NCBI RefSeq assembly: GCF_018603435.1
Contig: NZ_CP075682.1
Coordinates: 868,001-932,000 of the forward strand
Direction: 5' to 3'
Length of the DNA: 64,000 nt
Source: Chryseobacterium sp. ZHDP1
GTDB lineage: Bacteria; Bacteroidota; Bacteroidia; Flavobacteriales; Weeksellaceae
Below, piece by piece: positions 28,254 to 36,012 of this stretch (positions are counted from its first letter, which is position 1; the number at the start of each line of letters is the position of its first letter). Below the pieces are notes generated by a model. That model searched no databases and was not told where the DNA came from. It saw nothing but the letters and a program-made list of their open reading frames with translations. The translations under genes were made by a program, and so were the position numbers.

Positions 28254-29336
28254 TTATTTCATCAGATCCAGCAAAACTTTTTCGTACTGATTTAAAATAA
28301 TATTCTTGGAAAATCTGGATTTTATAGAATTTTTAATAGCTTCATTTTCATGATTTTCATGAAGAATTTTCGTAATTTTCTGTGAAAATTCTTCATAATT
28401 TTCAATATTCGCAATTTCACCATTGGTATCGTCCTGAATGATTTCAGTGATTCCTCCGGGGCAATTATTGGCTAAAGAATAGGTTCCGCAAGCTCCGGCT
28501 TCCAGTAAAACATTCGGAAAACCTTCATATCTTGATGAAAGAATAAAAAGATCTGCATATTTTAAAAACTGATAAGGATTTTCCTGTCTTCCGTGAAAGA
28601 TCACGTTTTTTAAGCCTAAAAAATCTTTCATTTGATGCAAAACTTCACGATCCTGTCCGTCACCCAAAATATGAAGCAGGATATTTTCGTTTTTAAGCCT
28701 GGAGAAAACTTTCAGTAAATTATCAAAACCTTTTCTTGCCGATAAATTTCCGATCGCGACAACATTTTTATAGCCGTATTTAAAACTTTCCGGTTTATGG
28801 GAAATTTTAATTTTTTCATCAATGAAATCAAAATCTACAGGATTGTTTATTTTAACGATTTTCGAAGGCTTAATCTTAAAATTAAGCATCAGATCATGCT
28901 TCATATCATCACTTTGCGCAATGATCGTATCATAATTGTTATAGAAGTTGTAGAAAAATTTAATTTCCTTTCTGGTAACGTGCTGAGAAACAACATTGGT
29001 TTCCCTTGCAATAAATTTTGTCTTGGGAAAAACTTTGATGAATAAAGACAGATAAGCGTTTACTTCTCCAAATCCGGAAAATACAATATCCGGCTTTCTG
29101 CGGTAAATTTCCCTGAGAATAGGTTTTAAGGAATGTCTGATTCTTTCCGTATTAACATCAATGATTTCAACGTCATCTTTCAAAATATTGAGATAACCTC
29201 CCTGTTTGCGCAGAAGCAATATCTTAGGCTCAAAACGATCCCGTGAGAGATGATTTGCAATGGTAGTAACAATTCTTTCTGCGCCTCCGGTTTCCAGATC
29301 CGGCAGAATAAATATGACAGAAATCTTTTTCATCAC
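28254..29336 (-). CDS. Glycosyltransferase, GT4 family
   Basis: A 360-residue GT-B fold glycosyltransferase. The N-terminal motif FILPDLETGGAERIV is typical of GT4; the C-terminal nucleotide-sugar site shows AIGNLSARKGFDNLLKVF, ILGDGQDRE and the EGFPNVLLEAGACG (E-x7-E) motif. It is expected to add a sugar during surface polysaccharide or glycolipid synthesis. It is not in a polysaccharide cluster, so its acceptor is unclear. MM start: either of the first two codons. Confidence 0.92.
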   Translation of the reverse strand: MMKKISVIFILPDLETGGAERIVTTIANHLSRDRFEPKILLLRKQGGYLNILKDDVEIIDVNTERIRHSLKPILREIYRRKPDIVFSGFGEVNAYLSLFIKVFPKTKFIARETNVVSQHVTRKEIKFFYNFYNNYDTIIAQSDDMKHDLMLNFKIKPSKIVKINNPVDFDFIDEKIKISHKPESFKYGYKNVVAIGNLSARKGFDNLLKVFSRLKNENILLHILGDGQDREVLHQMKDFLGLKNVIFHGRQENPYQFLKYADLFILSSRYEGFPNVLLEAGACGTYSLANNCPGGITEIIQDDTNGEIANIENYEEFSQKITKILHENHENEAIKNSIKSRFSKNIILNQYEKVLLDLMK

Positions 29337-29429
29337 TGTAAAATTAGTAAAAAGTTTTCTTAACCTTCAAACCAAACCTATAGAGTTTATTTAATCTTTT
29401 TTATAAATAAAAATATACTTATTGGAAAA

Positions 29430-29582
29430 CGCAAAGACGCAAGATCTTTATTAATCTTAAACTTTTAAGGCGTAAGAAAATCAAAGATTTCCAATAAGAA
29501 TTGATGCCTAATTTTATCGTAGATAAAATATCTTTGCGCCTTAAGACAAGGTCGTATTTAATGAATATTTTGCGTCTTTGCG
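29430..29582. repeat. MITE-like element with 13-bp terminal inverted repeats
   Basis: CGCAAAGACGCAA (29430-29442) and its exact complement TTGCGTCTTTGCG (29570-29582) bound a 153-base A/T-rich non-coding stretch. An internal ATCTTTGCGCCTTAAG block repeats the same theme. The gap 29337-29780 contains no gene. Confidence 0.7.
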
Positions 29583-29664
29583 ACGATTATAGCTATTAAG
29601 TTTAAACATTCTAATTAATAATTTCAGTATGAAATTAAACTCTATTTAATTTTTTCATTTGTTC

Positions 29665-29738
29665 AGTTTGTCATTCCGTAGGAATCTCAACATAAAATTT
29701 TCTAGTACTACATTTAGATTCCTACGGAATGACAAACT
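29665..29738. repeat. Perfect 23-bp inverted repeat around CCGTAGGAA
   Basis: Bases 29665-29687 and 29716-29738 are exact reverse complements, separated by 28 bases. Each arm contains TCATTCCGTAGGAATC. A one-mismatch copy of the right arm occurs at 40056-40078. Could fold as a transcript hairpin but lacks a T tract. Confidence 0.88.
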
Positions 29739-29780
29739 TTACGAATACCACTTAAATGAGTACTTTTTCTTAAAATAAAA

Positions 29781-29808
29781 AAGAAACTCCTCGTGGGAAG
29801 AGCTTCTT
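29781..29808 (-). terminator. Terminator after recQ and the small membrane protein
   Basis: Arms AAGAAACTCCTC and GAAGAGCTTCTT (two non-Watson-Crick positions) with a 4-base loop; on the minus strand it is followed by TTTTTTATTTTA. It begins 2 bases after the small gene stop. Confidence 0.8.
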
Positions 29809-29810
29809 TT

Positions 29811-29924
29811 TTATTTTTTTCCCTGAAGAAACCAGTCTATAAATACCCCAAAAAGAAGTAAAAGGAAATAGCATCCTATCAAGAAAATTATAATATACAA
29901 AAGATATTTTAATACATCTTTCAT
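29811..29924 (-). CDS. 37-residue single-pass membrane protein abutting recQ
   Basis: An open frame on the minus strand begins with an ATG that directly follows the recQ TAA, with no gap, and ends at TAA at 29811. The protein starts MKDVLKYLLYIIIFLIGCYF, continues hydrophobic to about residue 30 and ends DWFLQGKK. It is one transmembrane helix flanked by charged ends. The abutting start suggests translational coupling to recQ and the terminator follows at once. It is too short for standard gene callers. Function unknown. Confidence 0.6.
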   Translation of the reverse strand: MKDVLKYLLYIIIFLIGCYFLLLLFGVFIDWFLQGKK

Positions 29925-32129
29925 TTAGTTGGCAACATCGCTGATGAATTTTATTCTCAACATTCTCACCTCTTCATCCGAAAGCTCATCTCCGAATTCA
30001 TCAAGCAGAACTTTCATGCTGTCGCTTTCAGATTCATTCATGAATTCCATGAAACCGTCAACAATATCTTCATCAAAATTATCTTCAATATAATAATCGA
30101 TATTCAGTTTGGTTCCCTGATAAACAATACGTTCCATTTCCTTCAGCAATTCGTCCATCGAAAGGTTTTTTGCTCTCGCAATGTCTTCAAGATCAATCTT
30201 TTTATCGGTACTCTGAATGATGAAAACTTTGTGACTGGATTTGTTTGCCACCTGTTTCAGAACCATATCCTGAGTTCGCTCAATATTGTTATCTTCTACA
30301 TATTTACTGATGAAATCTGCAAATTCTTTACCATATTTCTTGGCTTTTCCTTCTCCGACTCCGTAGATTTTAGTAATTTCTTCCACCGTAATCGGATACT
30401 GAACCGTCATATCTTCCAAACTCGGATCCATAAACACTGTGTAAGGCGGAATTCCGTGTTTTTTGGCAACTTTTTTTCTTAGTTCTTTAAGCTGGTTGAA
30501 TAAATTCTGATCCAGACCGCCTCCGGACTGCATCTGAACCTGATCGCTTTCTGCTTTTGTCTGCGTTAAATCAAACTCTCTGTCTTCTGCAATTAAGAAA
30601 GAATGTTCCAGTTTTCCGTCAAGAACCAGTCTTCCCTTTTCAGCAATTTTTAAAACGCCGTAGGTTTCAATATCTTTCTGTAAAAAATTCTGAACCGTTG
30701 CCTGTCTTAAAATCGTTTTCCAGTGGTTGTCTTTTTCTTCTTTTCCAAAACCGAAATAAGAAGTCTGTTCCAGTTTGTAAGACTTAGTAACCGCAGTTTC
30801 TTTTCCTGCGATGACCGAAATCAGATCTTTAGCTTTGAATTTTTCTCCGGTATCATTAATAAGCTCCAGGACTTTTTTAAGATCATCTGTTGCATCTTTT
30901 AATTTTGGCGGATTCGATGAATTATCGCACATCTTTGCGCCGTCACCATTGATCGGATCAAAATTTTCCCCAAAATAATATAGAATATACTGTCTTCTGC
31001 TCATCGAAGTTTCGGCGTATCCAACCACTTCATTGAGAAGCTGCAATCCGATTTCTCTTTCGGAAACAGGCTTCTGAGCGAGGAATTTCTCTAGTTTTTC
31101 AATATCTTTAGGATCGTAGAACGCCAGACAATGACCTTCTCCTCCGTCACGACCTGCACGACCGGTTTCCTGATAATAACTTTCCAGAGATTTCGGGAAA
31201 TCGTAATGAATTACAAAACGTACATCCGGCTTATCGATTCCCATCCCGAAAGCAATAGTTGCCACAATCACATCCACTTCCTCCATCAGAAATTTATCCT
31301 GATTCGCTACCCTTATTTTCTGATCGAGACCTGCATGATAAGGCAATGCATTTACGCCATTTACCTGAAGAAGCTGTGCAAATTCTTCAACTTTTCTTCG
31401 GCTCAGACAGTAAACAATTCCGGATTTCCCTTTATTCTGACTGATAAATTTAACAATTTCTTTGTCTACGTTTACTTTTGGCTGTACTTCATAGTAAAGA
31501 TTCGGTCTGTTGAAGCTTTCTTTAAAAACCAGAGCATTTGTCATCCCAAGAGTTTTCTGGATATCATCCTGAACTTTTGGTGTAGCCGTAGCGGTAAGTG
31601 CAATCACCGGAACATCGGCAATCTTATCGATAATGGATTTCAGGTTTCGGTATTCCGGTCTGAAATCGTGTCCCCACTCTGAAATACAGTGTGCTTCATC
31701 AATCGCAAAGAAAGATATTTTTACATCTTTCAGAAAATCTAAATATTCTTCCTTAATTAATGATTCCGGAGCAACGTATAAAAGTTTGGTCTTGCCATTT
31801 TTAATATCGTCGAAAACCTGTTTGGTCTGCGTTTTGTTTAATGATGAATTTAAAACGTGTGCTACTCCATCATCAGATGAAAGCCCGTTTACGGCATCCA
31901 CCTGGTTTTTCATCAACGCTATAAGCGGAGAAACCACGATTGCCGTACCTTCCGAAATAAGAGCCGGAAGCTGATAACATAAGGATTTTCCTCCTCCTGT
32001 AGGCATCAGAACAAATATATCCTTCCCATTCAACAGGTTTTCTATGATCTGCTCTTGCTGTCCTTTAAAAGTAGAAAACCCGAAATATTTTTTCAATTCG
32101 CCTGATAAATTGGCTTTTTTTGCGCTCAT
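29925..32129 (-). CDS. recQ: ATP-dependent DNA helicase RecQ
   Basis: A 734-residue superfamily 2 3'-5' helicase. Motifs: FGFSTFKGQQ (motif 0), PTGGGKSLCYQLPAL (Walker A), IDEAHCISEWGHDFRPEY (DEAH plus aromatic loop), ALTATATPKVQ, HAGLD, and VDVIVATIAFGMGIDKPDVR with QETGRAGRDG. A zinc/RQC region follows (the ligands around RRQYILYYFGE and KMCDN), then an HRDC domain near residues 535-610 and a helical C-terminal extension ending in acidic residues. Length is greater than E. coli RecQ (about 610) because of that extension, which is common in Bacteroidota. Divergent from kdsD. Confidence 0.96.
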   Translation of the reverse strand: MSAKKANLSGELKKYFGFSTFKGQQEQIIENLLNGKDIFVLMPTGGGKSLCYQLPALISEGTAIVVSPLIALMKNQVDAVNGLSSDDGVAHVLNSSLNKTQTKQVFDDIKNGKTKLLYVAPESLIKEEYLDFLKDVKISFFAIDEAHCISEWGHDFRPEYRNLKSIIDKIADVPVIALTATATPKVQDDIQKTLGMTNALVFKESFNRPNLYYEVQPKVNVDKEIVKFISQNKGKSGIVYCLSRRKVEEFAQLLQVNGVNALPYHAGLDQKIRVANQDKFLMEEVDVIVATIAFGMGIDKPDVRFVIHYDFPKSLESYYQETGRAGRDGGEGHCLAFYDPKDIEKLEKFLAQKPVSEREIGLQLLNEVVGYAETSMSRRQYILYYFGENFDPINGDGAKMCDNSSNPPKLKDATDDLKKVLELINDTGEKFKAKDLISVIAGKETAVTKSYKLEQTSYFGFGKEEKDNHWKTILRQATVQNFLQKDIETYGVLKIAEKGRLVLDGKLEHSFLIAEDREFDLTQTKAESDQVQMQSGGGLDQNLFNQLKELRKKVAKKHGIPPYTVFMDPSLEDMTVQYPITVEEITKIYGVGEGKAKKYGKEFADFISKYVEDNNIERTQDMVLKQVANKSSHKVFIIQSTDKKIDLEDIARAKNLSMDELLKEMERIVYQGTKLNIDYYIEDNFDEDIVDGFMEFMNESESDSMKVLLDEFGDELSDEEVRMLRIKFISDVAN

Positions 32130-32144
32130 CTAATTTTCTATTGC

Positions 32145-32169
32145 TAAATTTGCATCTAACCCAAAGATA
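32145..32169. promoter_or_regulatory. Divergent -7 elements for kdsD and recQ
   Basis: TAAATTTG on the plus strand at 32145-32152 points to kdsD, with a TTTG at 32119-32122 (22-base spacer, long). TATCTTTG on the minus strand at 32162-32169 points to recQ, 33 bases before its ATG. The kdsD transcript would carry a leader of about 130 bases. Confidence 0.5.
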
Positions 32170-32288
32170 TGAATTTTTCGCTTAAAATAAAAGCGAACGA
32201 ATTTATAAAAAATAAAATTTATATTAAATATTCTTTTAAAAATATAACGTTTTTTAAGAGATTTTTTGTATACGCTGTAAAAAGAAAA

Positions 32289-33248
32289 ATGGAAAGAGCC
32301 GACATCATTTCAATCGCGAAAAGCACTTTAGAAATAGAAATTTCAGAACTTGAAAAACTTAAATCCAGAATTAATGACAATTTTGCAAAAGCTGTAGAAA
32401 TCATACATTCTGCAAAAGGAAAACTTATCGTGGTGGGAATCGGGAAATCGGCACACGTCGGAAATAAGATCGTTGCTACCCTGAACTCTACAGGAACTCC
32501 TTCTCAGTTTTTACACGCTTCGGAAGCCATCCACGGAGATTTGGGCGTTATTCAGAAGCAGGATGTTGTTTTATGTATTTCAAATTCCGGAAATTCACCG
32601 GAAATTGTGAATCTGGTTCCTTATTTAAAAGATTATTCTTCCGCCTTAATAGGAATGACGGGAAATAAATCCAGTAAACTTGCGGAATTTTCAGAAATAA
32701 TTTTAGATACCCATGTAGAAAAGGAAGCGTGCCCGAATAAACTTGCGCCTACCAGTTCAACCACTCTGCAAATGGCTTTGGGAGATGCTTTGGCGATTGC
32801 TTTAATGGAAATGAATGATTTTAAGGCGAATGATTTTGCCAAATTTCATCCGGGAGGAAGTCTGGGTAAAAATTTAATTTCGAAAGTGGATGATTTTCTT
32901 TCATCCCAAAAACCTCAGGTTACAGAAAATGATACGGTAAAAGATGTTATTATTTCGATCAGCGGTTCCCGACACGGAATCACGGTAGTCACGAATAATG
33001 ATGAAATTATCGGGGTCATTACCGACGGCGATTTGAGAAGAATGCTTTTAAAGGGTGATGATATCGCTAAAGTTCTGGCAAAAGACATCATGTCTGCGCA
33101 TCCGAAAACCATCGAGAGAAGTGCTCTGGCTAAAGAAGCCATGAAAATATTAAAGGACAATAATATCGGACAGCTTGTGGTAACGGAAAACGGAAAATAT
33201 TTCGGGATTATCGATCTGCACAAACTGCTGGATGAAGGAATTAATTAA
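32289..33248 (+). CDS. kdsD: Arabinose-5-phosphate isomerase (KpsF/GutQ family)
   Basis: A 319-residue protein from the ATG at 32289 (MERADIISIAKS). The frame reaches back to 32169, but the extra 40 residues are Lys/Phe rich and have no family counterpart. The N-terminal SIS domain contains KLIVVGIGKSAHVGNKIVAT, STGTPSQFLHASEA and the HGDLG motif; two CBS domains follow from about residue 200 (GVITDGDLRRML). It isomerises ribulose-5-P to arabinose-5-P, the first step of Kdo synthesis for lipopolysaccharide. tatC follows by 128 bases. Confidence 0.94.
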   Translation: MERADIISIAKSTLEIEISELEKLKSRINDNFAKAVEIIHSAKGKLIVVGIGKSAHVGNKIVATLNSTGTPSQFLHASEAIHGDLGVIQKQDVVLCISNSGNSPEIVNLVPYLKDYSSALIGMTGNKSSKLAEFSEIILDTHVEKEACPNKLAPTSSTTLQMALGDALAIALMEMNDFKANDFAKFHPGGSLGKNLISKVDDFLSSQKPQVTENDTVKDVIISISGSRHGITVVTNNDEIIGVITDGDLRRMLLKGDDIAKVLAKDIMSAHPKTIERSALAKEAMKILKDNNIGQLVVTENGKYFGIIDLHKLLDEGIN

Positions 33249-33346
33249 TCAGAATGTATACGTGAAAAGATTTAATTTTTTCTCATAATAAACATGCATC
33301 TGCATTTAAAAAAATGAAACATCTCTTTTTACTGAAACTTTTTCCC

Positions 33347-33354
33347 TAAATTTG
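33347..33354 (+). promoter_or_regulatory. tatC -7 promoter element
   Basis: TAAATTTG, 22 bases before the GTG start at 33377. No convincing -33 TTTG. Confidence 0.5.
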
Positions 33355-33376
33355 AAATCTTAAAAAATATTATCCT

Positions 33377-34204
33377 GTGAGTGATGCTAAAGACATGTCT
33401 TTTTGGGGACATATTGGTGAACTAAGAGGTCATCTCATCCGTTCTATTCTTGCTATTATAGTTGCTGCAGTTATTATCGGTTTCAATATCAACTGGATTA
33501 TGGATCATGTTTTCTTTGGTCCTACCCGAAACGATTTTGCTACATTTGAGATTGTGAATCATTTTTCTAAAATGATTTTAGGCGAAGACAGCATTCACCT
33601 TCCGAAAGATTTTCCGGTTCGTGCAAGCAAGCTTTACCAGCAGTTTAATGTGATGATGGCAGTTTCCATTTTTGGAGGAATTGTTTTGGCTTTTCCTTAT
33701 ATTGTGTGGGAACTTTGGAGATTCATCAGTCCCGCTTTACATCCGAATGAAAGAAAAAATTCAATCTTTATCATCAATTCAGTTTGGATTTTATTTATGA
33801 CAGGCGTTTTATGCGGATATTATTTAATCCTTCCTTTTGCCGTTAATTTTGGGGTTATTTTCAAAATCTCCGATATTATTATTCCGCTTTATGATTTAAG
33901 CGATTATACGACTCTGTTTTTACAGGTAGTTTTAGGAATGGGCGTAATTTTCCTTTTTCCGGTTCTTATTTATTTCCTTACCACTATCGGAATTCTTACA
34001 CCAACCTTTATGAAAACATACCGTCGTCATGCGATTGTTTTAATCATGGTGGTTGCAGCAATTATCACTCCGGCAGACGTTTTAAGTATGTTGATGGCAG
34101 CATTTCCACTGCTTTTACTGTACGAATTCAGTATCATCATGTGTTCGTATACGTATAAGAAAGTTCAGAAAGCGGCAGGAAATTTACCTGCAGTTCAGAA
34201 ATAA
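33377..34204 (+). CDS. tatC: Sec-independent protein translocase subunit TatC
   Basis: A 275-residue polytopic membrane protein with six predicted helices and the family signature at the N-terminus, MSFWGHIGELRGHLIRS (Glu in the ELR motif), plus FPYIVWELWRFISPAL near residue 108 and ITPADVLSML near the C-terminus. TatC recognises twin-arginine signal peptides and works with TatA. No tatA is adjacent. The start is GTG with an in-frame ATG six codons later; the longer form matches relatives such as MSD...MSF starts. Confidence 0.95.
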   Translation: MSDAKDMSFWGHIGELRGHLIRSILAIIVAAVIIGFNINWIMDHVFFGPTRNDFATFEIVNHFSKMILGEDSIHLPKDFPVRASKLYQQFNVMMAVSIFGGIVLAFPYIVWELWRFISPALHPNERKNSIFIINSVWILFMTGVLCGYYLILPFAVNFGVIFKISDIIIPLYDLSDYTTLFLQVVLGMGVIFLFPVLIYFLTTIGILTPTFMKTYRRHAIVLIMVVAAIITPADVLSMLMAAFPLLLLYEFSIIMCSYTYKKVQKAAGNLPAVQK

Positions 34205-34226
34205 TTTTTATCCATTCAAAATATAG

Positions 34227-34255
34227 TCCCGTAGATTTTCTGCGGGATTTTTCTT
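34227..34255 (+). terminator. tatC terminator
   Basis: TCCCGTAGA pairs with TCTGCGGGA (one G-T) around TTT, followed by TTTTTC. The IS3 element is inserted 5 bases further on. Confidence 0.85.
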
Positions 34256-34312
34256 TTTCTGTCTTGTCCTGAAAAAGGTTGACTACTAAATACCAAAAAA
34301 CCAGTCATCCTA

Positions 34313-34675
34313 ATGAGATTAAAAAAAGTATCCGCCCCTGTTCAAGAATACAGTGAAGCATTTAAAAGACAAGTTGTCTCCGAATATGAGCGGGGATTAT
34401 ATACAAAATCACAATTACAAACCCGCTATAATATCAGGGGTAATTCCTGCATTCCCAGATGGTTAATGAAATATGGTAACTTTACTTATGAAAAACAATT
34501 AAGTAAAGGCAGACCCATGAAAGATCCACAGAAACAGAAGATTAAAGAGCTTGAAGCAGCATTGGCCAAAAAGGAAGAAGAACTCAAAGTGTTCAGGAAA
34601 TTTATAGAAATTGCAGAGCGTGAGCTTAAGGTTGAGATTGTAAAAAAGTCTGGTTCCAATCAATCCAGGAAATAA
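34313..34675 (+). CDS. IS3 transposase OrfA (HTH)
   Basis: A 120-residue helix-turn-helix protein: AFKRQVVSEYERGLYTKSQL then NIRGNSCIPRWLMKYG resembles the IS3-type N-terminal HTH, followed by a leucine-zipper-like helix (residues about 72-105, KIKELEAALAKKEEELKVF). It ends with KKSGSNQSRK in frame 0, just after the A AAA AAG frameshift site at 34642. Confidence 0.93.
   Translation: MRLKKVSAPVQEYSEAFKRQVVSEYERGLYTKSQLQTRYNIRGNSCIPRWLMKYGNFTYEKQLSKGRPMKDPQKQKIKELEAALAKKEEELKVFRKFIEIAERELKVEIVKKSGSNQSRK
34642..34648 (+). promoter_or_regulatory. Programmed -1 frameshift heptamer A AAA AAG
   Basis: The heptamer lies in the phase X XXY YYZ of orfA (gtA AAA AAG). A slip of -1 here enters the orfB frame, which is open from this point (reading KKVWFQSIQ) through the DDE domain, giving the OrfAB transposase. 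This matches the known IS3-family strategy. Confidence 0.85.
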
Positions 34676-34713
34676 AGGTAAATACGACTCTTTCAACAGA
34701 GAATATCTGCCGA

Positions 34714-35565
34714 TTGTTTGGCTACAGTAAGCAAGCTTATTACAAGAGACAAAAACAGCCTGTTTCTACAGATCATGAAACAAGAGTTATAGAATTTATT
34801 GTATCAATTCGTAAAAAGATGCCTAAAATAGGTACTAGAAAACTTTATGTTTTACTTAAGAATGATTTTGAAAAGGAAGAAATTCATGTAGGAAGGGATC
34901 AGTTGTTTAGCATTTTGAGATCAAATTATCTTTTAATTCCCAGAAGGCACAGCTATTTTAAAACAACCAATTCCAGACATTGGATGAAAAAATATCCCAA
35001 TATTATCAAAGGAAAAGAATTGAAATGTTCGGAGAAAGTTTGGGTTGCAGATATTACTTATCTCAAGACCAAAGAGAAGAATTATTATCTTCATCTGATT
35101 ACCGATGCCTATTCTAAGAAAATTGTAGGATACGAATTGAGTGATAATTTACAGACCAACTCTACGTTGAAAGCATTAAAGCAAGCCATACAGAATCGAC
35201 TGTACAAGCATTCACTCATTCATCATTCAGACAGAGGGTTGCAGTATTGCAGTAAAGAATATACTGAAACACTCAAGAAAAGTGATATGCTTATCAGTAT
35301 GACCGAAAATTCGGATCCTTATGAAAATGCTATAGCAGAGAGAGTGAATGGTATTCTGAAACATGAATTTGGATTGATTGATACTTTTGAAAATTTTAAA
35401 AATCTTTCCCAACAGCTTGAACAAGCAATTTATTGCTATAACAATTTAAGACCGCATTTTTCTTTACATTATAATATTCCAAACCAAGTACACATGAAAA
35501 ATAATGTGAAATTAAAAACCTATAAAAAACAAAATCAGAATAGGAAAATTCCTACTCTGATTTAA
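34714..35565 (+). CDS. IS3 transposase OrfB (DDE integrase domain)
   Basis: A 283-residue frame drawn from a TTG; it is really open from the frameshift site at 34642 and is probably made mainly as the OrfAB fusion. An HTH_21-like stretch (KKMPKIGTRKLYVLL) precedes the rve integrase core with all three acidic residues: VADITYLKTKEKNYY, HHSDRGLQYCS and a Glu in NAIAERVNGILKHEFG (DD35E spacing visible). Catalyses cut-and-paste via a circle intermediate. Frame intact. Confidence 0.94.
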   Translation: MFGYSKQAYYKRQKQPVSTDHETRVIEFIVSIRKKMPKIGTRKLYVLLKNDFEKEEIHVGRDQLFSILRSNYLLIPRRHSYFKTTNSRHWMKKYPNIIKGKELKCSEKVWVADITYLKTKEKNYYLHLITDAYSKKIVGYELSDNLQTNSTLKALKQAIQNRLYKHSLIHHSDRGLQYCSKEYTETLKKSDMLISMTENSDPYENAIAERVNGILKHEFGLIDTFENFKNLSQQLEQAIYCYNNLRPHFSLHYNIPNQVHMKNNVKLKTYKKQNQNRKIPTLI

Positions 35566-35615
35566 GTATATTTGTGATATAAAACTAGTTAACCTTTTTC
35601 AGGACTAGTCATTCA

Positions 35616-35747
35616 GGAGCTTTATCGCGCTTTCCGCACTCGCTATTTTCAAGGTTCAGTTTTTGCGGCGGCTTCGCCGCCGCAAAAACTGAACCTTGAA
35701 AATGAGCTCAGACAATTGCTGCAATCGCGGCTAGGATTTTTGTGTGG
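35616..35747. repeat. Palindromic element, copy 1 (core GCGGCGGCTTCGCCGCCGC)
   Basis: Begins GGAGCTTTATCGCGC, then TTTCCGCACTCGCTATTTT; a perfect 59-bp palindrome spans 35645-35703 with core GCGGCGGCTTCGCCGCCGC (35665-35683) and 15-base arms beginning CAAGGTTCAG; then AAAATGAGCTCAGACAA and a more diverged end CAATCGCGGCTAGGATTTT. Copy 2 is at 39864-39994. The IS3 insertion lies immediately upstream. Confidence 0.9.
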
Positions 35748-35804
35748 AAAAGAATTGTTTCTGAAAATATTGATAATAAGTCTTTTGCGGATTGTGTTTT
35801 TTTT

Positions 35805-35862
35805 AACCACCCCGTCAAAAATTCTAAAGAATTTTTGCCACCCCTCCAAAGGAGGGGAATTT
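35805..35862. repeat. Two-hairpin dispersed element, copy 1
   Basis: AACCACCCCGTCAAAAATTC starts the element; CAAAAATTC and GAATTTTTG pair as one hairpin and CCCCTCC with GGAGGGG as a second. The same design is found at 45031-45086. The remaining gap up to the M1 peptidase gene contains only A/T-rich sequence. Confidence 0.8.
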
Positions 35863-36012
35863 CATTACATAAACAACTGATTACCAAATAATAAATTCAA
35901 AGAATGTAACAAAGTTTTATTTGCTTCGTCTAATTATGAGGATCATAATCATTAATATCCACTTTATTTTACGTTTATTAATTTATATTTTAGCCATTAT
36001 AATTTAATTCAG

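Larger units (their letters stand above)
34260..35611 (+). mobile_element. Complete IS3-family insertion sequence, 1352 bp
   Basis: The ends are TG...CA and imperfect 25-bp terminal inverted repeats matching at 22 positions (left end contains GTCCTGAAAAAGGTTGACT, right end complement contains GTCCTGAAAAAGGTTAACT). The element is flanked by a 3-bp direct repeat, TTC at 34257-34259 and 35612-35614, the expected target duplication. It carries orfA and orfB with an intact slippery heptamer, so it looks functional. Confidence 0.93.

Noticed and set aside
32169..32288. Longer start for kdsD
   Set aside because: The 40 added residues are Lys/Phe/Ile rich with no counterpart and begin about 17 bases from the -7 box; the ATG at 32289 matches the family.
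34499..34696. Minus-strand ORF inside the IS3 orfA
   Set aside because: Antisense shadow of the transposase frame; no support for coding.
35649..35849. Minus-strand ORF of 66 codons over the palindromic element
   Set aside because: It crosses the palindrome and the two-hairpin element, starts in repeat sequence and has no plausible domain; treated as chance.
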